From Comamonadaceae bacterium (lineage in GTDB: Bacteria; Pseudomonadota; Gammaproteobacteria; Burkholderiales; Burkholderiaceae_C), in contig CANBUY010000020.1 in assembly GCA_947372745.1 (NCBI GenBank), forward strand, positions 1 to 39,855: a DNA stretch of 39,855 nucleotides, written 5' to 3'. The notes under the pieces are model-generated. The model was not told where the DNA came from. It ran no database searches and saw only the letters and a program-made list of their open reading frames with translations. Position numbers and translations under genes: made by a program. Each line of letters starts with the position of its first letter. Position 1 is the first letter of the stretch. Shown here piece by piece: positions 34,204-39,855 of the stretch.

Positions 34204-35429
34204 CGAGGACTCATTCGTTGGAAAAGCCCACCCGGCAAGCGGGCTACCAGTCCATCAAGTTCCAAGGTCATCAACTGGGCTTGCAAGTCTGCCGCATCTA
34301 GTGAGCAGCGGGCTTGCAAAGCATCCAGGCCGACGGGGTCATAGCCCAAAGCACTGAGCAAAGCATCTTCAGTGCCAAACAGGTCACCAAGGCCCTCTGG
34401 CTGTTCTAAAGCAGCTCCTGAATCAGGAGCACCCATGATTCGTGTGCTGATCTTCATTTCCTCCAACACGTCTTGCGCAGACTCCACCAACTTGGCGCCT
34501 TGCTTGATCAGGGCGTGGCAGCCCCGCGACTGAGTGGAGTGAATGGAGCCGGGGATGGCAAACACCTCTTTGCCCTGGTCAGCCGTCAGCTGTGCAGTGA
34601 TCAGCGAGCCTGACTTCAACGCAGCCTCCACCACCAGCGTACCTTGGGCCAAGCCGGCAATCAAGCGGTTGCGCCGGGGGAAGTTGTGCGCCAAGGGCGG
34701 CGTGCCCAGCAGGTACTCACTCATGATCAAGCCGTGCTGGGCTATTCGGTGCGCCAGTTCGCGGTTTTCTTTGGGGTAGACCCGGTCTAGGCCCGTGCCC
34801 ACGACCGCCACCGTGGCCAACCAGACGTCGCTGGGCTTGACGCTGTCAAGCGCGCCTTCGTGCGCGGCGGCGTCCACCCCCATGGCCAGGCCCGACACCA
34901 CGGTCAAGCCCGCCTCGCCCATGGCTTTGGCGAAGCGCCGGGCGTTGGTCGCCCCTTGCGGCGTGGGGTTTCGACTGCCCACAATGGCAATGCTTTGCGT
35001 CAGGCTGCCGGTCAGGTTGTTGGCGATTGAAAACAGGGCGGGTATTTCAAGTGCCTCGCCCCCCAAAGGCTGCTCAGGGATGAATTTCCCGGCGCCCAAC
35101 AAATACAGCATGAGCGGTGGTTCTTCAATGGTCAGCAAGGAGGCCGGGTACTCAGGGTCACCCAGCACCACGATATGGCGCTGGGCGCTGCCCTCCCCGG
35201 TTTCCTGTAACCACACCCAGGTTCGCTCCAGTTGTGCCGCCCACTCAGGGGGCTCCAGTTGCAGCGCCGCCACTTTGGCGGGGCTTAGCACCTGGCGCAG
35301 TGCCTTGGCTGATTGCGTCAACACCGCGCTAGGCAAGCCAAAAGTGGCCATTAATTTGCGAATGGCTTCGTTGCCAACGCCGGGGGTGAGTATCAAGCGC
35401 AGCCAACTGCCCAGTTCTTCTCGTTCCAT
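34200..35429 (-). CDS. dprA: DNA-processing protein DprA
   Basis: A 409-aa protein that loads RecA on incoming single-stranded DNA during natural transformation. An N-terminal SAM-like helical part (about 1-80) precedes the Rossmann DprA domain (about 85-320), which contains IAIVGSRNPTPQG, VVSGLAMGVDAAAHEGAL, FPRRNRLIAGLAQGTLVVEA and GSLITAQLTADQGKEVFAIP. A C-terminal winged-helix remnant (about 345-405, LLSALGYDPVGLDALQARC) is present. Start at ATG 35429. It is divergent from def-fmt, a common neighbourhood for dprA. Its presence suggests, but does not prove, competence. Confidence 0.96.
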   Translation of the reverse strand: MEREELGSWLRLILTPGVGNEAIRKLMATFGLPSAVLTQSAKALRQVLSPAKVAALQLEPPEWAAQLERTWVWLQETGEGSAQRHIVVLGDPEYPASLLTIEEPPLMLYLLGAGKFIPEQPLGGEALEIPALFSIANNLTGSLTQSIAIVGSRNPTPQGATNARRFAKAMGEAGLTVVSGLAMGVDAAAHEGALDSVKPSDVWLATVAVVGTGLDRVYPKENRELAHRIAQHGLIMSEYLLGTPPLAHNFPRRNRLIAGLAQGTLVVEAALKSGSLITAQLTADQGKEVFAIPGSIHSTQSRGCHALIKQGAKLVESAQDVLEEMKISTRIMGAPDSGAALEQPEGLGDLFGTEDALLSALGYDPVGLDALQARCSLDAADLQAQLMTLELDGLVARLPGGLFQRMSPR

Positions 35430-35660
35430 GTCAGGCTTTCAGGTGGTTTGGGTGCTCTAGGCGGGGGGTTAATCGAATCTATCGCTCGCTTCGCTAGCGC
35501 TTAAATATATTAAACACCATAAATATTGTTTATTTATTAAATTTAATTATTTAAAGATTAATTTATCTTTGGATTGAGCTTGTTGATTTCGACTAAAGAG
35601 GATGACTTGCGCCACCCTTTTTAAAAAAAGCGAAAATACGCGCTTCTTTGAAGAGTTCTC
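35430..35660. promoter_or_regulatory. AT-rich divergent region between dprA and def
   Basis: From about 35500 to 35640 the sequence is strikingly AT-rich against GC-rich neighbours. TTAAATATATTAAA (35501-35514) also occurs before the ESPR gene at the right edge. An AAAGAT...ATCTTT inverted pair lies within it. It probably carries the def promoter with UP-like elements, but no hexamers could be assigned with confidence. Confidence 0.4.
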
Positions 35661-36170
35661 ATGGCCTTATTACCTATCCTTTGCTTTCCCGACCCTAAGC
35701 TCCACACCGTAGCCCGCCCAGTGATTGCTGTTGACGCCCGGATCAAGTCGCTCATTGCCGACATGCTGGAAACCATGTATGACGCCAAAGGCATTGGCCT
35801 GGCAGCGACCCAGGTGGACGCGCATGAGCGCCTGATCGTGATCGACATTTCCGAGGAGCACGATGAGCCGCTGGTGATCATTAACCCAGAAGTAGTCTGG
35901 ACCAGCGCGGAGACTCATCTGAACGAAGAGGGCTGCCTGTCAGTCCCAGGCGTTTACGACGGGGTGACCCGTTTCGATGCCATCAAGATCAACGCCATGG
36001 ACGGTGAAGGTAAAACCCGGCTGATCGAAGCCGACGGCCTGCTGGCCGTGTGCATCCAGCATGAGATGGACCACCTGACCGGCAAGGTGTTTGTGGAATA
36101 CCTCTCCCCCATGAAGCGCGACCGTATCAAGAAAAAAATGCTCAAAGCCCTGCGTGAGGACGCCCGTTGA
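35661..36170 (+). CDS. def: Peptide deformylase
   Basis: A 169-aa metalloenzyme that removes the formyl group from nascent N-terminal methionine. All three motifs are intact: GIGLAATQ (44-51), EEGCLS with metal ligand Cys92, and QHEMDH with ligands His134 and His138 and catalytic Glu135. ATG 35661 has AAGAG 5 nt upstream. Its TGA overlaps the fmt start by 4 nt (TTGA), so deformylase and formyltransferase are co-translated. Confidence 0.98.
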   Translation: MALLPILCFPDPKLHTVARPVIAVDARIKSLIADMLETMYDAKGIGLAATQVDAHERLIVIDISEEHDEPLVIINPEVVWTSAETHLNEEGCLSVPGVYDGVTRFDAIKINAMDGEGKTRLIEADGLLAVCIQHEMDHLTGKVFVEYLSPMKRDRIKKKMLKALREDAR

Positions 36171-37138
36171 GGCTCATTTTTGCGGGTACGCCCGAGTTTG
36201 CCCGCGTCGCCCTGGCGCAATTGCACGCCGCAGGACATGAAATAGTTCTGGTGCTGTCCCAACCAGACCGTCCTGCCGGGCGTGGTATGAAGCTGCACGC
36301 CTCAGCGGTCAAACAATTTGCGCTTGAACACAATCTGCCCGTGGCACAACCGCGCAGTTTGCGCCTGGACGGCAAGTTCCCCGAAGACGCACACGCCGCC
36401 CACGAAGCCATTGAGGCCGCAAAGGCCGACGCGATGGTGGTCGCGGCTTACGGGCTGATCTTGCCGCAGTGGGTGCTGGATGCACCCGCTTTGGGCTGCT
36501 TCAACATCCATGGCTCCTTGCTGCCTCGCTGGCGCGGCGCCGCCCCCATTCACCGCGCCATTGAAGCCGGTGACCAAGAGACCGGCATCACGATCATGCA
36601 AATGGATGCGGGCCTGGACACCGGCGACATGCTGGCCATTGAAAAAATGCCTATTTCACAGACCGACACCACCGCCAGTCTGCATGACAAACTGGCCGAG
36701 CTGGGTGGGCAAATGATGGTCGAGACGCTCAAGACCGCTCAAAACGGCGCCCTAAAGCCGGTTCAGCAACCCGCAGAGGGGGTCAGCTACGCCCACAAAA
36801 TTGAAAAGTTTGAGGCCGCCATTGATTGGGCACAATCGGCTGAGCACATTGTTCGGCGGGTGCGGGCCTTTAATCCCTTTCCGGTGGCGAGCACTGACAT
36901 CAAGGGCGAAACACTCAAAATATGGAATGCGCAGGTCGCACCTGGTATGCCACCTGCGGGCACAGAATTTGGAACAATTCTGGCTGTAGAGTCCGAGGGT
37001 ATTGCTATAGCAGCTATTAATTCAATAGTAACCATTACTGAACTGCAGCGCGCCGGCGCCAAGCGCATGCGTGCGGCAGACTTTGTCAGGGGCTTCGATT
37101 TGCAGCCGGGCATGTCTTTTGAGAAGCGCGCCCTCTAG
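36167..37138 (+). CDS. fmt: Methionyl-tRNA formyltransferase
   Basis: A 323-aa enzyme that formylates initiator Met-tRNA from 10-formyl-THF. The N-terminal formyltransferase domain has the standard [12 protein letters not shown] start, Asn113 and His115 in [20 protein letters not shown], and Asp151. The C-terminal OB-like domain follows (about 215-315). The start is TTG at 36167, inside the def stop; it is kept because translation from it yields the canonical N-terminus. The TAG overlaps the next GTG by one base. Confidence 0.97.
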   Translation: MRLIFAGTPEFARVALAQLHAAGHEIVLVLSQPDRPAGRGMKLHASAVKQFALEHNLPVAQPRSLRLDGKFPEDAHAAHEAIEAAKADAMVVAAYGLILPQWVLDAPALGCFNIHGSLLPRWRGAAPIHRAIEAGDQETGITIMQMDAGLDTGDMLAIEKMPISQTDTTASLHDKLAELGGQMMVETLKTAQNGALKPVQQPAEGVSYAHKIEKFEAAIDWAQSAEHIVRRVRAFNPFPVASTDIKGETLKIWNAQVAPGMPPAGTEFGTILAVESEGIAIAAINSIVTITELQRAGAKRMRAADFVRGFDLQPGMSFEKRAL

Positions 37139-37869
37139 TGTTCTTATTGCCTGCCCACTACCGCCACCCTGAATTTCAACAGGGTGCCATTGACTCCATG
37201 TCAGCCGCCCCCGGCATTGCGGCCTGGGGCCTGATGACGGGCGTGGCCATGATGAACTCGGGCATGAGCACCCTTGAGGCGCTGCTGATGAGCGTGATTG
37301 TGTTTGCCGGCAGCTCACAACTTGCGGCCATTCCCTTGCTGACGGCCGGCGCGCCCATGTGGGTGATTTTGGCCACCGGTTTTTGTGTCAACCTGCGCTT
37401 TGTGGTCTTCAGCGCCCATTTGCGACCCTTTGTGATGCACCTGCCACTGTGGCAGCGGCTGATGACGGGCTACCTGACCGCCGACCTGAGCTACGTGCTG
37501 TTCGTCAAACGCTACCCCCACCCTGGACAAGATGCCGATCAGTTGCTGGCCCAGCAGGCCTATCTGGCGGGTAATTGCGGCGTCAATTGGGTGGCATGGG
37601 TCAGTTGCAGTTTATTGGGCGTGGGGCTGTCCAATTGGGTACCTATTTCTTGGGGTCTGGGCTTTGCCGGCATCCTGGCGCTGCTGGGTATTTTGTGTTC
37701 ACTGGCGTCAAGCAAGTTGCGCGTGGTCTCGGCAGGTGTGGCCGGGACAGCGGCAGTGGTCGCCTATGCCCTGCCCTTGAAGATGAACATTTTGGTGGCC
37801 ATTGCCGCCGCCGTGGCCTTGTGTCTGATGGTCGAGAGCGCCGCCCTGATCAAAAAGGACAAGCCATGA
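37138..37869 (+). CDS. azlC: AzlC family branched-chain amino-acid exporter, large subunit
   Basis: A 243-aa inner-membrane protein with about six helices. Typical family features are the N-terminal FQQGAIDSMSAAPGIAAWG, the FAGSSQLAAIPLL segment, and CVNLRFVVFSAHLRP. With AzlD it forms a transporter, usually for branched-chain amino acids such as in Bacillus AzlCD or YgaZH. GTG 37138 overlaps the fmt stop by 1 nt and its own stop overlaps azlD by 4 nt (ATGA), so it is embedded in the def-fmt transcription chain. Confidence 0.9.
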   Translation: MFLLPAHYRHPEFQQGAIDSMSAAPGIAAWGLMTGVAMMNSGMSTLEALLMSVIVFAGSSQLAAIPLLTAGAPMWVILATGFCVNLRFVVFSAHLRPFVMHLPLWQRLMTGYLTADLSYVLFVKRYPHPGQDADQLLAQQAYLAGNCGVNWVAWVSCSLLGVGLSNWVPISWGLGFAGILALLGILCSLASSKLRVVSAGVAGTAAVVAYALPLKMNILVAIAAAVALCLMVESAALIKKDKP

Positions 37870-38216
37870 CCGGTGAAACCAATGTCTGGACCCTCGTCAT
37901 CATCGTGGGATTGGCGGTCGTTACGGTCGTCACCCGCTCGTTTTTCTTCATCTCCAGCAAGCCTTGGCACTTGCCCCACTGGGCGCAGCGCGGGTTGCAA
38001 TACGCCCCCATCGCCGCCTTGGCGGGTGTCATCGTGCCTGAGATGGTGATGACGCAAGGCCACTTCATCAGCACCTGGCAAGATGCGCGTCTGTTTGCGG
38101 TGGCAGCAGGTGCTGGCTGGTATTTCTGGCGAAAAGGCGCCGGTCAAGCGGTACTGGGCACGATTTTGGTCGGCATGGCGGTTTACTTGCCCCTGCATCT
38201 GGTTTTGGGTTGGTAA
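37866..38216 (+). CDS. azlD: AzlD family branched-chain amino-acid exporter, small subunit
   Basis: A 116-aa membrane protein with four predicted helices. VVTVVTRSFFFIS, followed by LQYAPIAALAGVIVPEM, is typical of the small AzlD/YgaH subunit. It starts at ATG 37866, overlapping the azlC stop by 4 nt. It ends the def-fmt-azlC-azlD chain; 64 bp separate it from pgk. Confidence 0.9.
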   Translation: MTGETNVWTLVIIVGLAVVTVVTRSFFFISSKPWHLPHWAQRGLQYAPIAALAGVIVPEMVMTQGHFISTWQDARLFAVAAGAGWYFWRKGAGQAVLGTILVGMAVYLPLHLVLGW

Positions 38217-38280
38217 CTAATAAGGCCTGATGGGCTTTTACAATTCGGGCAGTCTTTTTTTTTACTGTCAGGGTTATTTC

Positions 38281-39474
38281 ATGAACGTCATTCGCTTCTC
38301 CGATGTGTGCGCAGCAGGCAAGGTAGCCGGTAAACGCGTGTTTATTCGCGCCGACCTCAATGTGCCGCAAGACGACACAGGCGCGATTACCGAAGACACC
38401 CGTATCCGCGCCTCGGTCGCCTGCATTCAAATGGCGCTGGACGCCGGTGCCGCCGTGATGGTGACCTCTCACCTGGGCCGCCCCACGGAAGGCGAATTCA
38501 AACCGGCTGACTCGCTGGCCCCTGTCGCCCAGCGCCTGGGTGAACTTCTGGGCCGGGATGTGCCACTGGTTTCTAACTGGGTCGACGGCGTGAGCGTGGC
38601 GCCGGGCCAGTTGGTGATGCTGGAAAACTGCCGCGTCAACGTGGGCGAGAAGAAAAACAACGAGGCGCTGGCCCAAAAAATGGCCGCCTTGTGCGATATT
38701 TTTGTACACGACGCCTTTGGCACCGCCCACCGGGCCGAGGCCTCTACCTACGGCATTGCCCAGTTTGCCCCTATGGCCTGCGCCGGCCCCTTGCTGGCCG
38801 CTGAGATGGACGCCATCAGCAAAGCCCTGGCCAACCCCAAGCGCCCCTTGGTGGCGATAGTGGCGGGCTCCAAGGTTTCGACCAAGCTGACCATTCTCAA
38901 GAGCCTAGCCCAAAATGTGGACCAGCTCATTGTGGGCGGCGGTATTGCCAACACCTTCATGCTGGCTGCGGGCCTGAATATTGGCAAAAGTCTGGCCGAG
39001 CCTGATTTGCTGGACCAAGCCAAAGCCGTCATTGAAGCTATGAAAGCCCGCGGTGCTGCAGTGCCAATTCCCACTGACGTCGTGACAGCCAAAACCTTTT
39101 CACCGGATGCCATTGCCACCATCAAGGCCGCCACAGACGTGGCCGACGATGATTTGATTTTGGACATTGGGCCTGAGACCGCCGCCTTGTTGGCAGCGCA
39201 ACTCAAAGCGGCCGGCACCATCGTTTGGAACGGCCCTGTGGGCGTGTTTGAGTTTGCGGCCTTTGAGAATGGCACCAAAACCATCGCCCACGCCATCGCC
39301 GAGTCCAGCGCCTTCAGCATTGCAGGCGGCGGCGACACCGTGGCGGCCATCGCCAAGTACAACATCGAGGCCCAGGTGGACTACATCTCCACAGGGGGCG
39401 GTGCATTTTTGGAAGTGCTGGAAGGCAAGACATTGCCTGCCTTCGAGATTTTGGCGCGTCGCGCTACGGAATAA
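38281..39474 (+). CDS. pgk: Phosphoglycerate kinase
   Basis: A 397-aa glycolytic/gluconeogenic enzyme that transfers phosphate between 1,3-bisphosphoglycerate and ADP. The N-terminal substrate-binding part has [15 protein letters not shown] and [23 protein letters not shown] follows; the C-terminal nucleotide part has [16 protein letters not shown] and [11 protein letters not shown], ending [23 protein letters not shown] 38281 has AGGG 7 nt upstream. A strong terminator lies 49 nt past the stop. Confidence 0.98.
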   Translation: MNVIRFSDVCAAGKVAGKRVFIRADLNVPQDDTGAITEDTRIRASVACIQMALDAGAAVMVTSHLGRPTEGEFKPADSLAPVAQRLGELLGRDVPLVSNWVDGVSVAPGQLVMLENCRVNVGEKKNNEALAQKMAALCDIFVHDAFGTAHRAEASTYGIAQFAPMACAGPLLAAEMDAISKALANPKRPLVAIVAGSKVSTKLTILKSLAQNVDQLIVGGGIANTFMLAAGLNIGKSLAEPDLLDQAKAVIEAMKARGAAVPIPTDVVTAKTFSPDAIATIKAATDVADDDLILDIGPETAALLAAQLKAAGTIVWNGPVGVFEFAAFENGTKTIAHAIAESSAFSIAGGGDTVAAIAKYNIEAQVDYISTGGGAFLEVLEGKTLPAFEILARRATE

Positions 39475-39522
39475 CTGCTAAGGGCCGAGTAGCCCTGGGC
39501 CTGTGGCCCGCTTATCAATATG

Positions 39523-39550
39523 AAAAACGGCCACTTTGTGGCCGTTTTTT
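39523..39550 (+). terminator. Rho-independent terminator of pgk
   Basis: A 12-bp stem (AAAAACGGCCAC / GTGGCCGTTTTT) with a TTT loop, ending in a run of six T residues. The A-tract before it makes it potentially bidirectional. Confidence 0.92.
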
Positions 39551-39742
39551 CGTTTGCCTTCTTGTAAAGCGCAACGCTCACGCGAATCGAGCCCAGACTC
39601 ATTAACCCCACACCAACGAAGTCTTAATGCTTAAATTCGGTTTTTATTGACGATAAACTATAAAATACAACTTTATGAAAATTAATATTAAAGTTTTATA
39701 TTAATTAGTCGTTAAATATATTAAATGATTTGAGAATATAGA
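39551..39742. promoter_or_regulatory. AT-rich leader of the right-edge ESPR gene
   Basis: From about 39640 the region is strongly AT-rich. A 9-bp perfect inverted repeat (AATTAATAT at 39680-39688, ATATTAATT at 39698-39706) and the shared TTAAATATATTAAA (39712-39725) lie 18-63 nt before the ATG. AT-rich silenced promoters are common for acquired surface-protein genes. The TGTAG-type regulator boxes were not found here. Confidence 0.4.
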
Positions 39743-39855
39743 ATGAATAAAGTTCACCGCCTCATCTGGAACCAAGTCACCCAAAGCTGGGTCGCTGTGG
39801 CCGAATGTGCGCGGGGGCGCGGCAAAGGGTCGAGCCGCAAACTGATCTCAGCCGC
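39743..39855 (+). CDS. 5' fragment of a large type V-secreted protein (ESPR signal peptide)
   Basis: Thirty-seven codons run off the right edge. The sequence MNKVHRLIWNQVTQSWVAVA is a clear extended signal-peptide region (ESPR, PF13018), and the following E-C-A-R-G-R-G-K is also typical. ESPR marks very large proteins secreted by type Va, Vb (two-partner) or Vc (trimeric) routes. Which one cannot be told from 37 residues. ATG 39743 fits the ESPR start exactly. Confidence 0.88.
   Translation, partial: MNKVHRLIWNQVTQSWVAVAECARGRGKGSSRKLISA

Noticed and set aside
38217..38280. Possible terminator between azlD and pgk
   Set aside because: Short GCC/GGC pairing and a T-run are present but do not form a convincing stem followed by the T-tract, so pgk may be partly transcribed from upstream.

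Overview
The window looks like chromosome of a betaproteobacterium, most likely a member of the Comamonadaceae (Rhodoferax/Polaromonas-like). This is inferred from gene content and protein sequence character, such as glnE divergent from yhdP, the yajC-secD-secF block, dprA divergent from def-fmt, and a fused indolepyruvate ferredoxin oxidoreductase. No rRNA, tRNA, transposase or CRISPR array was seen.

Region 1 (1-14.6 kb) is accessory in character. It holds the 5' end of an unknown minus-strand gene, a 7TM (7TMR-DISM) sensor histidine kinase with two tandem, paralogous OmpR/PhoB-type response regulators, and a minus-strand cassette. In transcription order that cassette is a giant classical autotransporter (about 2818 aa), a periplasmic parvulin-type peptidyl-prolyl isomerase, and a SapC-family protein, ending in a rho-independent terminator. 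A 15-bp direct-repeat motif, TGTA(A/G)-N5-TGTAG with a 10-bp period, occurs upstream of the second regulator, upstream of sapC, and twice upstream of the autotransporter. I propose it as the operator through which the two-component system controls itself and a surface-protein export module. This is the most interesting signal in the window.

Region 2 (14.6-31 kb) is mostly housekeeping and regulation: a lipoprotein-type cytochrome c', glnE, the AsmA-like phospholipid-transport protein YhdP, a PAS histidine kinase coupled to a FixJ/LuxR-type regulator, a 65-aa membrane protein whose start codon overlaps that of mltA on the opposite strand, mltA, cheV, and indolepyruvate ferredoxin oxidoreductase. 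A cluster of dRS3-like inverted repeats follows.

Region 3 (31-39.9 kb) is core genome: yajC-secD-secF, convergent dprA, then def-fmt-azlC-azlD as a chain of overlapping genes, and pgk with a clear terminator. The window ends in the first 37 codons of a second large type V-secreted protein with an ESPR signal peptide, preceded by an AT-rich promoter region.
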